The notes under the pieces were generated by a model, which did no database searches, had not been told where the DNA came from, and saw nothing but the letters and a program-made list of their open reading frames with translations. Positions 12,526-25,325 of a DNA stretch of 64,000 nucleotides are shown piece after piece (positions within the stretch are counted from its first letter, which is position 1; every line of letters starts with the position of its first letter). Location: the NCBI RefSeq assembly GCF_028554725.1, contig NC_071669.1, positions 3,363,501 through 3,427,500 on the forward strand, given 5' to 3'. A program made the position numbers and the translations under genes. This stretch comes from Zeugodacus cucurbitae (lineage: Eukaryota > Arthropoda > Insecta > Diptera > Tephritidae).

Positions 12526-12812
12526 CCTACTATAAAGCTCTAGACAAGTACACATGTACCGTTACTTGTTCCAAGAACGAGGTCAAGACCAAGCTTTTCC
12601 TGTTCCCAAATAGAGACTTTTTGAAGCTCTGGACAAGTACATCCATCTTAGAATTAGTCTAAGCACCGAAACAAGGGTAAATGTACCGTTACTTGTTCCA
12701 GCAGATGTGTCCTGTAATGAAAAAGGTCAAGACTAAGCTTCGCTTGTTCCCAACTTGAGACTTTTTAAAGCTCTGGACAAGTTCATCCGCCTTAGAACTA
12801 GTCTAAACATGA
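12526..12812. repeat. degenerate tandem repeat, about 127-144 bp
   Basis: ATGTACCGTTACTTGTTCCA occurs at 12554 and 12681. A GAGACTTTTT.AAGCTCTGG word lies at about 12613 and 12757, with an AAAGCTCTAGACAAGT relative at about 12534. There are about two and a half units. Confidence 0.8.
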
Positions 12813-15354
12813 CATCACTCACGGACAGAGCTACTAGGGATGTGTATTCAATTAGTCAGTCTTTCTAAGTCTCTTATCATGGAACACTCCTAATTCGGTC
12901 TTTCTATAGAAAGAGAATTGTTTCCAGAAACTACTTTGGATAGATTTAGTGCAGGTTCCTATGCACTTCGCTTTAACATTACAAAATACTAATATGGTCA
13001 GTACGTATCTAAAATGTGGATTCATAATTCATAAAGCATTTGAGAATTGTAAGATCAAGCTGATGAAACGAATGTAAAAATCTCAAATTGTGGGCTGCCT
13101 AAAGGTATGCTTCGATATTAGCTTTATTAATAATACAAAAGGTCACGCTGTACTGATATTTTAGAATGCCATAGAATCTGTCTTCAGTTGTCAGCCAGAA
13201 GTCTTCGAAATAGCTCTTCCAGCTAAGTATATCAATTGTCATAGAGAGTCCATGACAACAGTTACCACCCTCCACATTGCAATATGCTTAGCTGCGCTTC
13301 CTTTGCAACTCTTCCGGTATCAATTTACCTACAGCAGTCAGTATACAGCTTCTTCATTTATCAAACAACGTAACGCCCCGACAATCCACCTGTTATCTTT
13401 AATCTCTAATCTCACTGACCCAATAATGTCCATTTCGTCGAGCATGACACTCGTTTCTCATTTCGTCTATTTGCTAAGGCATGAGCTTTGATTTTTTCCC
13501 CCACACCCGCCTCAACGCTCTACATCCACTACGTCCGCTTCGTCCACTTCGTCTTCTTCCTACTCCTCGTAGTAAGTCGTGTTTTTTTGCTGCACTTTTA
13601 ACATAGCACAGCTCGTTTGTCTTGTGCAATTTATCCATTTTACATTTCGATACAGTGCAGAGAAAACTGAATTTGTACGTGCCAAAGTCGAGAGTGGACT
13701 TGGAGTGCAGTGAAAAGTGAGCACGGATTGAAAAGGATTGCTGGATTGCTAAGGAACGGCGGACTGTTAGACAGTCAATCCAACAGAGAGACAGACAGAC
13801 AAACAGACAAATGGCGACAGCGCTGACAGTGGCGAGCGTGTAAAATGCAAGAAATGCTGAGTTCGTGAGTTCCCGCTTGGATGAGGATGAGGATGAGTAG
13901 AATGAGTATGCACTTGTTGTTGTGGATGCCAGGTGTGAAAGTTTGAATTTAATGCATGACAATAGTGTGACAGTGGCATGAAATCGCATGAAAAGAGCTG
14001 AGAAGCTGCCGCATTCAAATATAAAAGTCATTGCAACATTTTGTGGCAAGGTGAGAGGTGTGGGCGGAACGGCGGTGGAAATGCAAAAATAAAGAGAAAA
14101 AGCTTGAAAAAAAATAATGTAGCGGATCAGAAAAAACAAACAACAACAAAAAATGTGTCAACGGAAGCGCGGCAATGCAGAAAAATATGCAATATGTAAA
14201 GTGATATTGCATGATGGAGTGGGCGGAGCAGCAGGATAAGGAAAAGGAAATCAACTTACACTCACTCTCTCACACACCCGCGAATGCGCAGCAAATGGTA
14301 ATAACGATGGCTGAGTGATGACGGCGTCGGAGTAGAGAAAAAAAAGTCGGAAGCGCGCAAGGATGAGTACGACAAACAGTTGAACGCCTGAGCAGACACA
14401 CACACATAGAGAGAGAAGAAATGAAGGAAGAAGACCAGTCAATAATCGAAATGAGTTTGAAGACTCGAGCGCGCAGATTTAGCAGGCGAGAAGGCTACAG
14501 CTACAAGACATATCCGGCTAAAGATCTTGATGATGACGCGTACAAATGCATTGCCAAAGTAATGCTGAATTCATATGGTTGCATGCAACATGCAGACATA
14601 CATGCCACATGCAAAGAGATACATATGGTAGATTGCGCTGGAAATGATAATGAAGCCGGCAAAGTGTATAAGGAAGTCTGACAGCGCTGAGTGTATGTAT
14701 GTTGATTAAATGGCTACGAATGCATGATGCCAGTTTAGGTATGATACAAATAACTTGCAACAAAAATATACTTTAATACACACAAACACATGTAGCACAC
14801 AGCTATAAGCACATACAGCGGAAATTGGTATGAATGACAAGACAAATTCGTATTTGTTTAGCTGGTGCAGAGGCAAAAGCTTCTTCAGCTTTCTTGCTTG
14901 CTTTCTTTCTACGTGTTAATGTATTCGTCTCTGTGCGCGGGTGGCATGAATGACAACACGAGATTGACCGTTCTGCTTGCGATATTATTCTTGATAACTG
15001 ACACGTAGTAAATATTTGCATACGCTGAGTAGCCAGCCAGCTATGCAACTCTGCCTGTGTACATTTCTAACCTAACCGGAGGGTTGACGTGCATTTCAAG
15101 TATATTGAACTCGTTGTGAAATTGAGTTGTTTTCTGCAATATTTTAGTGATTTGAGTTGCTGATTTGCAGACACATGCGTTTTGTGCTTGTGTACGTGCT
15201 GCAGTTTGCTTGACTTCGTTGTAAATCTAAGTCAAGCGTTCCTGTGTTTGTTGCGATTTGTAATTTTCTTTTCTTCATCTGACTTATTTGCAGTTTTCTG
15301 CTGGTGCGGGTGTTGCTTGCAGTAAAATTAAATGAGATTAACACTTTGAGTGGT
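12813..15354. other. non-coding block, no gene supported
   Basis: The sequence is degenerate to about 13230. From there to about 15350 it is complex and single-copy-looking, with CA-rich pieces, TTGTTG at 13915, and a TTGCATGCAACATGCAGACA word at 14580. The minus-strand open frame 13474-14139 is Ser/Cys/Phe-rich without a family motif. Confidence 0.55.
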
Positions 15355-17730
15355 TAGGGAGTGCAAAAAAAAATATTTTTTTTAAAGACTTTTTTTAACA
15401 AAAATCTTCAAAAATCGAACAAAACTCGAGTTTATCAAAAATTTATTTACCATTAAGTACTTTTTCAATATACGGAGCTTATCATAAACAAAATTTTCGT
15501 TAACTCCTCTTAAACACCATTTTTGCCGAGTTTATGGAGATAAAATCTTTTTTCAAAATTGGAGTTTATGAAAAATTTATTCACAATTAAGTACATTTTT
15601 AACTTAAGAAGCTTATCATAAACAAATTTTTCCTTAACTCCTCTTAAACACCATTTTTTTCGAATTTCGAAATTTTTCTCTTACATTTTTTTGAATATTT
15701 GTTCTCACTTCTGCCGACTTTTTTCTATTTATTATTCATGTCAAGTCATTAACTCGAGTTTATTGATTTTAGAGTTTAACAAACACGATATTTCGAAACG
15801 TGTGGGATTTTTTTACTTAAATCATATCTCATTAGAATTTAGATTTCCGTCACAAGCTCGAGTTTATCAAAAATGTATTTACCATTAAGTACTTTTTCAA
15901 CATACGGAGCTTATCATAAACAAAATTTTCTTTAACTCCTCTTAAACACCATTTTTGCCGAGTTTATGGAGATAAAATCTTTTTTCAAAATTGGAGTTTA
16001 TGAAAAATTTATTCACAATTAAGTAAATTTTTAACTTAAGAAGCTTCTCATAAACAAATTTTTCTTTAACTCCTCTTAAACACCATTTTTTTCTAATTTC
16101 GAATTTCGAAATTTTTCTCATCAATTTTTTTAAGATTTGTTCTCACTTCTGCCGACTTTTTTTTTTATTTACTATTCATGTCAAGTCATAAACTCGAGTT
16201 TATTGAATATTCGAGTTTAACAAACACGATATTTCGAAACGTGTGGGATTTTTTTACTTAAATCATATCTCATTAGAATTTAGATTTCCGTCACAAGCTC
16301 GAGTTTATGAAAGATCTATTTATCTTTAGGTACTTTTTCAACATACGGAGCTTATCATAAACACATTTTTTTTAACTCCTCTTAAACACCATATTTGCCG
16401 AGTTTATGGAGATAAAATCTTTTTTCAAAACTCGAGTTTATGAAAAATTTATTCACATAACATTTATTCACAATTAAGTACATTTTTAACTTAAAAGCTT
16501 ATGATGAACAAAATTTTGCTTCACTCTTCTTAAACACCCATTTTTTCGAATTTGTGCAGATAAAATTTTTCTCATTCTTTTTTTTTTTTTTGAATATTTG
16601 TTCTGACTTCTGAAGACTTTTTATTTATTTATTATTGATGTAAAGTCATAAACTCGAGTTTATTGATTATTGGAGTTTAACAAACTCGGTACTTCGAAAG
16701 TTGTGGGATTCTAAAAAAAGTTGTTTACTTATTTCTTTATTTAAATCTTATCTCTATCCCACATTAGTCTTTAGATTTCCGGCACAAACTCGAGTTTATC
16801 TACAATTTATTTAGCATTAGCATTAAGCACAAACATAAAAAGCTTATCATGCATGTTTTATTCTTAAACTCTCCTCAAGCACGAAATTTTCGAGTTTATG
16901 TAGAGAAAATCTATTTTCATTCTTACTTTTTTTTTAAGGTCACTCACTTTTGACTATTTTTATTTGTGATATTATTCATTATTCATGTCTGGTCATAAAC
17001 TCGAGTTTATTGATTATTAGAGTTTTCATTTAACACTTTTAGCAAATTAAGAACTTCGAAAAGTTAAGGATTTTAAAAAGTAGTTTTATATTAAATCAGG
17101 ATCTCATCCCATCGTGGTCTTCAGATTTACGACACAAACTCGTTTTTAACGAATATATATGTTAAGCACTTTCTTACCTCCTCTTAATCAAGTCAATGGA
17201 GAGTAACCTTCGTTCACTGTTGATGATTGGTTCTCCCTTTTATTCATGCTTCAAGTCCCGCCATAAGCTCGAGTTTATTGATTATTGATGGTTTCTTGTA
17301 TCACTTTTAGCAAATAAAGAACTTCGTATGGTTAAGGATTATAAAAAACGTCAAAAACTCGAGTTTAACGAATATTTATTTAGTACTAAGAAGTTTCTCA
17401 AACACGATTTTCCCGAGTCTATGGAGAGAAACCTCTGAATTCTTTTTGAGAATTTGTTCTCTTTTAATCATGACATAAACTCGAGTTTACTTATCAAATA
17501 CTTCACAAAAATACGAGTTTTCTATATAAAATCCTATAAAATATAATTTCCTATAATTCTCCTTAAACTCCTTTTTTCGAGTTTAAACACTTATGGCTTT
17601 GTTTAATTGACTCTCACTTAAGAAATAAAAATAATAATAAAATGAAACTATGAATTTCTTAAATTTACTAAGGAGAAGGTCTGAATTTAATTCTTTAACA
17701 TGACATCTTAAACTCGAGTTAGTAGCTTCA
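15355..17730. repeat. higher-order satellite array with AAACTCGAGTTT palindrome
   Basis: The palindrome core CTCGAG, usually inside TAAACTCGAGTTTA, lies at 15425, 15753, 15857, 16193, 16298, 16431, 16653, 16789, 17000, 17268, 17358, 17480 and 17713. The words at 15425, 15857, 16298 and 16789 start equivalent segments, which gives a higher-order period of 432, 441 and 491 bp. Each period contains two related subunits ending in TTAACTCCTCTTAAACACC and a CTTATCATAAACA word. It also has a CACTTCTGCCGACTTTTT segment and a TTTCGAAACGTGTGGGATTT segment. Units decay toward the right. Confidence 0.92.
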
Positions 17731-20225
17731 ACTCTGGAACTTAATCAAACTTCTGAATCATATGAGTGTCTATTACATTTTTAAATAGATATGGTCTCAA
17801 AGTCAGAATTGTTGAAGAGTATAAACTTTGACAAATTGTTTGTTCTAGATTTTCCAAACTTTTAAATGGGGCAAATCGAACATACAACTAGCATAACTAC
17901 ATTAGACAAACAGGGTCCAGGAAGTGTCTTTAACACATGTATAGCTTTGTTCTTGCTTTTATAAGTCATTTTAGTGCCAAGAGAGTTGAAAACAAACATA
18001 CTGACCTAAGAAATGGCGAATCGAACGTGACTAGGAGCCAGAGAGATTTAAAGAGATTATGTACTCACCACAAGTTTTAGTATCCAAATCATATTCGCAA
18101 GCTCTTAGCATACATTTGATGGCTGCTGATATCAAGGGTTATCGATTTCGGTGGTATTTACTTTTTCTATTTGTACAGAAATCTCTTAAGTGTGCCTCCG
18201 TGGCTCATGAAACCGAGATATTAAACAATTTTTATTCACAAAACCTTTGGATACTTAATATTCAACGAGAATCTCTACTTAGATGTGTATCTGCTCCTTT
18301 GCTAAGCGCCACCAAACTGAAATTCATATGAAATACACACAACACTTCAACGCTTTAACAGCTTCCCTAAACCAACCAATAAAATAAGCCATCAGTTCGA
18401 TTATGCACTGCGACTGCAATGGGAATGCGTCATCACCTGGCAATTAAAGAGCGCTACACAACGCCTATAACCGGCCATAATGGAAGCGATTAAAATTTCT
18501 CGCGCAGGTTAAACGATGCATGCAAACATTACGAACTGGCACAACAACAAATGAAACAACAAGAGTAAAGTAGAGATTTTAAAGTGCAACAAGCAACCAA
18601 AATGTTAATGACGTTGAACACCATTAAAATGACGCTATAAAAATTACCACCTATGTGGCATGCGGCATGTGGCAACAACAATGCGACACTGCAACAAAAT
18701 GCATATAAACAATCAATGCGAGTAAATGAAATTGAGCTGCGCGCTGCGCTTGTTGAAAGCTATTCGCTGGCTGTTGCAGCTGCTGCGACACTTCTGAGTG
18801 ACTAATTGAAAGAAATATTGCTTGCAACGCGGTGCAAGAGAGGGCGATTGTTAGGGCATAATAAAAATCAAAGTGAATTGATTCGATAATAAATTGTGTA
18901 GAGTGCTCGTGTGTCGTGCATAAATATGCAGAGATACTTGTGTGTAAGTGAGTGTGTGTGTGTATACATTAATTGTGGCGCAACAAATGTCTATGTAGAC
19001 AACATGCAACATCAATCAACGCTGTGTTATTTTCGTTTGCCAATGACAAATGTATGGACGCCTGGCGATATGCTTATGTGCACGTCAAAATTTGTTCAGA
19101 TTTTGTGGCATGTTGCATGTGTATGTGCATAGAGACGCATGCTAAAATGCTTAGCGCTGCCTTTCAGGTGCAGCGTACTGGGTTTAGGAGGCATGCTACA
19201 ACTCACTATCAACTCAATAAAGTCTCTACAACACCCTGCAGCCTCAATATGCCGTCAGTTAGCGCCGCAGCTCCTCGTGTTGCAGCCACAACGCTAACCA
19301 ATTAAATGGTATTGAAGTTGCAGCAACATTTTAGGGCTCGACCCGTCAAGGTGTTAATCGAATTATGACCCGACATGAGTGCAACAGACATATGCAACAC
19401 ACACGTACAGTACCGTTATACATGAATACCAACACAATTTTCACACTCACTGTGAGTATCCTCGCCAAGTGGCGAAAACGCAGCTGCTGGCGTTGAGAAG
19501 CGGAGTGGGGAACGAAATAAAAATGAGCTGACAAGTGAAGCGGCTGACGCGCGAACAGTAGCGACAACAAGGAGCTGCTGCTGCAAGCCAGTTATGCCGC
19601 TGCTGTGGCAAGGAGCCGCAACGCAAACGTCGCTATGGCTGACTGCAAGCAATTTTCGTAAAATTTCCATATTTTCCACGATTCTATTTTTGTAAACGAA
19701 TGTTGGGTAGAAAAAATAAGGCGCAGAGTGCCGCAGGCCGCAGGCTACGCAGCAGACTCGCGTTGCACATACATACATGTGTAGTATGAGAGCATAATAT
19801 ATTTGAATGTGTCTGTGTGTGATTGTGCGCGCCCATTCATATGCATATTCTGCTCGTAGACAATCATTTATGCATATCCTTTTACTTCCACACACACACA
19901 CACACAACTCCACTCTACTTGCAACGCAAATGTTGCATGGTGAATTGCTGCTGCCCCTCCAACGACATATGTTTTGTTGCATGCATGTGTGTGTTGCTGA
20001 GCCACCAAACACTTACCGCACAAACATCGTCAAATGCGACGCATGTGATGAGGCGTAAATTGAAACCCGTTAGTGTCAGCGTTTTGCCAATTTTGTGGGC
20101 GTTGCGGTTGTGCGCGGGAATTACATGCGAGCATCGGCGAAATGGTGTGTATGAGTGTGTCATAAAATGGCGTTCACGAGTTTGGTATGTGTGTAAAAGT
20201 GCTTGCCACAAGCAATAAGTTGGCT
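17731..20225. other. non-coding block
   Basis: No supportable gene. From about 18350 it becomes complex, with many CAACA and GCATGC-type words and TGTG/CACA microsatellites near 18945-18965 and 19890-19905. Overlapping open frames on both strands at 19400-20220 have no recognisable motif. Confidence 0.55.
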
Positions 20226-22760
20226 CCTAAGGATGTTTAAGCATTTCGAAAAGGATATTTTTGGAACTTAGAATATCGAATTTTGTTTAATTTTATGATT
20301 TTGACTTGGCTTGACTCGCAAATCAGCTCTAAAGAGTTGGATTTATGACATTTCGTTCATTTTGCAAAAAAATCTGTAATTCTCAACGGGTTTATAAAAA
20401 AAATTTTATAAGTAATACTGATTTTAAAGCTTCAAATCAATTAGTTTTCGATATATTTTTGATCTCAAACTCGATCAAATGTCATATATTCCTGCTTCAC
20501 ATTGTTTCAGTCTAAGAAAGGCTCTGATGATTCTACAAGAAGATATTATCTCTATGTACTAATATATAGACATCCTTAGGAATTTATATCCTTCTACACA
20601 GCATATAGTTGTTTCATAGGAGTAAAATTCGGCACCTTTTACGGTCAGAGAACGTATTAAAGGCTCGCAACAGTGGCTTGTAATTAAATTTCAGTACTAG
20701 CTCTGAACTCTAAAGACTTTTGTTTTTGCTCTAATTCAAGCCACTTTATAAACAAACCGAACTCTACAAAATCTCTCGCACTAATTCAGCGCTCATTTCC
20801 AAATTCCAAACTTCCTCGAGATAAGAGAGTTGCTGCAAAATTTTATTTTCCCTTTAGTTAATCTAACGAGTGTGCAGCTACCTAACTACTAAATTATCGC
20901 CAACTTTACTCTTTTTCGCCCACTTTTAGTAAGTGCTTACGCTCTATCTCTCACTTAAATGCGCTCATCAAGCGGTACGCTAAGCAAAAGTTTTTCGCAA
21001 TAAATTACATTAGTTAATTAGGCCAAACCAAAAGCGGCACAGCAACCGAACTGCGAGCGACTACTCACTCACTCACTCGCAAGTGCTCACAAGTTAAATG
21101 TGCCAAAATAAAGTCCTTGAGCGTTGTATGCCTGAGCAACTTTGTCGCTGCCACACAGGCAAACCCACAGTTAGAACTGCAACGTCATTTGGTGCACACA
21201 CTTTGGTGCTTTCGCAGCCCTTACCGGTTAGTTGTGGCAGTGTGTACGTCACTTGGTTGTGCCGGTGATTTGCTGGTTGCACCGGAAATGCTAATAAATC
21301 GCCGCCAGCAGCGCGCTCAGTTCCATTGAACAACTATGTAACTGTCACTCAGCAATTGGAGCATTCAATTCGGCAGCAGCGTTGTTGGTGGAGTTGAAGT
21401 GTGCGTCCTTTTGACTTTTTGTTTAAGCATTTTGTCCAAGCGTTAAGCATGATTATGGGTTGCTTTAATGAGTGAAGTTGGGATTTATTGGAGTGCTTGC
21501 GGGGTTGCATTAACTCGCGGTGATCTACTGGACTCCAGCAGAATTATTATGTAAATTTAAATAGAAAATTTTTAATATTTTAAGTTGCTCAACCTGAATT
21601 ATAGGCTCCACAGAGTTATCTACATATTTTACTAGACGAATACCCATTGCAGTTAAGGTTTTCATTTGACGTCCCTTCCATTTTTCATCATCACATCGGG
21701 CTCTTGCGACCTTTAGATACTCAGTTCGGAGAATATTTTCGTCCTCAGTACATCCTTCGTGTTCAACTAAAAAATAGCCAAACTTCGGTGCCTTATATCT
21801 TTGAAAATATGAAAGCTCGTCAACTTGAGCTTTTTAAAACCATAAATACTCCTCAGATTGTATAATAAGACGGCAGGAAATATAAAATATTCCTAAGATC
21901 AGCTTTTTGTATAGCTAAAAGCTCAAAGCTCTGTGGTAAGTTACATAGATCTTGTGAAAGCTTTATGATGGTGGTATTTACTAACTGCATGATCTTGAAA
22001 CAAGTTTAGAGGGTAAACCATGTAGTTTGATTTTAAGGTGTAAAAGCTTTACAAAAAGTATGAAAGCTTTTAAATCGACTCAAGGTAATTCCGCTTGAAT
22101 TGTACTGGGCCGATGCTAGATATTAATTCGAAAAGTGAAATTTTAATGAAAAAATACATTTCTCGAGATTTGAGAGTGCAATGAAGTATAAATTGTGAGC
22201 TCATTAATCGATTTGATATTGTGAGTTAAGTAGCAGCTTTAGCGACAAGGGAAAACACATTTTAACCCTTTCCTTTTCACCTTTCCTAATCTGAATCAGA
22301 TTCAGCTTAAAATTGGGGAAGCTGTGGACCACTCTGAGAGTTAGACTACTGACCGGAGACCCACTTTGTTTTATTAATGGCGGATAAAATGAAAGAGGGG
22401 TAGATTTTCGAAGTTTTCTTGCCTCCTACTATAAGAGTTACATCCAAGGTATTTTTGAGTACTACATATAGAGACCTTAGCAACTATAATTAGTACCTTA
22501 GCAACTTGAAGATCGAGTACAATCAAAATTCCTTTTGTGAGCAATTCATTCGGTGGCAATTAGAGCACAGAGAGAAATGTCTTTTGATATTGGAGAGACT
22601 TGTCAATATGGCAATTATGAAACAATTTTCAATAACGGTACAATTGCATAGATGGGTCTCGGCAGGCATTCACGTGATTTTAGCAATTTCAGAAAGGGCG
22701 GAGGATGAAGCAAACACACACATACAAATGTACATATGGAACTTGTCTTAAATATGCGCG
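20226..22760. other. non-coding block, no feature seen
   Basis: AT-rich degenerate sequence to about 20820 and again 21540-22500. More complex DNA lies at 20880-21520, with ACTC repeats at 21063-21080. No domain, RNA gene or tandem array was recognised. Confidence 0.5.
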
Positions 22761-24484
22761 CGCTACTTACTACTCTGGCCGGGAACTGGGTCCACTGAAA
22801 CACTCGGAGAGTGAGTACAAGGGTGTCAACGGCATGTAGGTGTCATACGCCTTGTGGCATGTGTGATGTAGAAAGCGCCATTTATGTATTTTTGACACTG
22901 TGTGGCAAGGAAACCGAATGCAGATGTTGCATGCAACATGCAGACATATGTACAACCAGAGGTGCTTGCAACGCAAGTGACAAGTAAACAGCGAAAACCA
23001 AAGTGATAGTGATGTGTGCATTTTTATTGCCGTTGTTGTTGTTGCGTTTGTTGTTTGTCACTTTTGCTGTCGCTGTTGTTGTCGCTGCAGCTGTTGTCGT
23101 TGTTTTTGTTGTGGTTCTTGTTCTTGTTGTTGCTGTTGCTGCTATTCTTATTGCTGTTGTCACCATTGTCACTCGCTGTCAATTTTGCGCCACCCAAATA
23201 GGAATAAAATTATGCAGATGCAACGGCGACGACAACAACAACGACAACAACACAAACATATGCTTGTATGTGCGCTGTATGGCCTTTAGGCGCCTTTTAT
23301 TTTCGTGTTGCGCTGTGGCACATTGAAACTTTGTCTCCTTTGCCACATTTGGTTGCCATTTTCAACACCTTCAACGAGTGCTTACGCTTCATTTGCATGT
23401 CAACGCATTCAGCCATCACCAATTGCCACACAGCGACGCCGAGGCAGCTGCTGATGGTCGCTCGGTTAGGCGCTGTTGCGCACACTGTATGACGGTGCGG
23501 CAAGGCACAAGACTACACGACACAGACGAAATGTGGCAAAGTGACAATTGAGCGACCGCACAGTGCGACCACCAGGCGGCTGGCTGGCAACGCAACACAT
23601 ATAAATGCGTGTGTGTGTGTATGTAGCACATGGCATGTAATAATAAGGCAGCAAACCTTGTTGTTGTTGTTGTTGTTGCCACCAAAGCTGTACTTGCGCT
23701 GGTGTGCATTGTTGTGGCAAGGTTGCTGGCGATTTTCTCTAGTTGTAAAACTGCCACTCGTCCAAAGGTGCATATGCAAAACGCGGCGCACGATAACGAA
23801 GGCGCATACACACACTAACACTCGTTGCCACACATACTTGCAACAGCGTGTAATATGCCATTTTGGTTGCATTCAACCAACCAGTTAGTGGGTGGGCAAT
23901 TTAAACTTGCTGATACAATAGTTGACTAGCGACAAGCAACAAACTACAACAACAACAATAGCAATAACAAAACTGGTATTCATGTGAATTCTCAATCAGC
24001 CAGCGGTAATAGCTTGTTGCTGCAGACGCCGTTCGCTGAAAATTCTCTCTATGGTTGTTGCTAGTTGGATGCACAATCTAGTTTGCTGTTGTTGTTGCCA
24101 ACGTTGATTGGTGTTGGCAACTGTCAACATTGCTGGCATAACTTTGACCGTTTTGTTGCTAATGAAATGCGGACAATTGCTGCAGCAACAAAAATGTAGT
24201 TGATGATCAAGTGTGGCTGCCACAGCGCTGCTTGCTGGTGTGTTGCACAGACATACATACAAACAACCATTTTAAGTGCTGTGTATAATTACAGCGCCGG
24301 CAATTTACGTCTGTCACTCTAAATGATTTCCAATGACATAAAAAATGCAAGTTATTAATGATTTGATTGACAGCGCGAAGCGCATAAGGAAGTAGCAGGC
24401 CAAGAACGGTATCGATTACTACATAAATTCTTTTTTGAGAGGACAGTGAACTAACCAGTAGTGACAACTTCTAGAGATTCTAGG
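22761..24484. other. non-coding CAA/TTG-rich block
   Basis: Long TTG/CTG-type runs (23025-23165, 23655-23680, 24080-24100) generate hydrophobic frames on the plus strand and poly-Thr/Ala frames on the minus strand. The word GTTGCATGCAACATGCAGAC at 22926 also occurs at 14579. No host exon was identified. Confidence 0.6.
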
Positions 24485-25325
24485 GTTTAAAACCAAAACC
24501 AAAATTTTTGATAAATTACTTGTGAATCCCGATTTTACGGGACTGGAACAAAAAATTGCGTATCTGCGACCTCAAAACCCCCTTCGAGTAATGAGTTTCC
24601 AGCGATTCTGATGAATTTTTCAAAATAGCCTCCGCCATATTGGTTCCGCATTTTTAATTAAAAAAAAAAACCGACACCGGATTCGTGCTCGGCGACCTCG
24701 GAAACCCTCCGAGTAACGAGTTTAGAGCATTCAGATGAATTTTTCAAAATATCGTCCGCCATATTGGTTTCGCCATTTTGAATTTTTAAAGATCGGATTG
24801 AATTCGAGATCGGCGACCTTGAAAACCCCCGAGTAACGAGTTTCGAGCAATTCCGATGAATTTTTCAAAATAGCGTTCACTATATTGGTTCCGCCATTTT
24901 GAATTTTTAAAAACTGACACCGGATTCGTGATCGGCGACCTCGAAAACCTCCCAAGTAACAAGTTTCGAGTGATTCCGACGATTTTTCCAAAATAGCGTC
25001 TGCCATATTGGTTACGCCATTTCGAATTAAAAAAAACCGACATTGGATTCGAGATCGGCGACCTTGAAAACCCTTCCAGTAACGAGTTTCAAGCAATTCC
25101 GATGAATTTTTCAAAATAACGTCCACTATATTGGTTCCGCTATTTTGAATTTTTAAAAACCGACACCGGATTCGTGATCGGCGACCTCGGAAACCCTTCG
25201 AGTAACGAGTTTCAAGCGAATCCGATGTCCGCCATATTGATTTTCTAGGGTTATGTAAAAACCCTAATCTGTTGAGGTTAAATGGACCTCGGGTTTAGAT
25301 TCAGCGACCCCAAAAACTTTTGTAA
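24485..25325. repeat. 123-bp tandem array, about six units
   Basis: CCGACACCGGATTCGTG or its variants lies at 24671, 24791 (diverged), 24914, 25037 and 25160, a period of 120-123 bp. Each unit contains ATCGGCGACCTCG, GAGTAACGAGTTTCGAGC, GATGAATTTTTCAAAATAG, GCCATATTGGTTCCGCC and ATTTTGAATTTTTAAA. A degraded unit begins at about 24530. The array ends near 25230, followed by a TAGGGTT/AACCCTA hairpin at about 25244-25264. Because 123 is 41 codons, one minus-strand frame stays open over three units (24731-25126). I regard that as a consequence of the period rather than as a gene. Confidence 0.92.

Noticed and set aside
13474..14139. 221-residue minus-strand open frame as a gene
   Set aside because: Low-complexity Ser/Cys/Phe-rich peptide with overlapping alternatives (13767-14018, 14015-14254) and no family motif.
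23003..23326. Plus-strand hydrophobic frames (107 and 91 residues) and minus-strand Thr/Ala-rich frame
   Set aside because: All three frames are open over the same TTG/CTG-rich stretch, the sign of a trinucleotide-like repeat rather than coding.
24731..25126. 131-residue repetitive protein
   Set aside because: The frame is open only because the 123-bp repeat period is divisible by three; units with indels close it.
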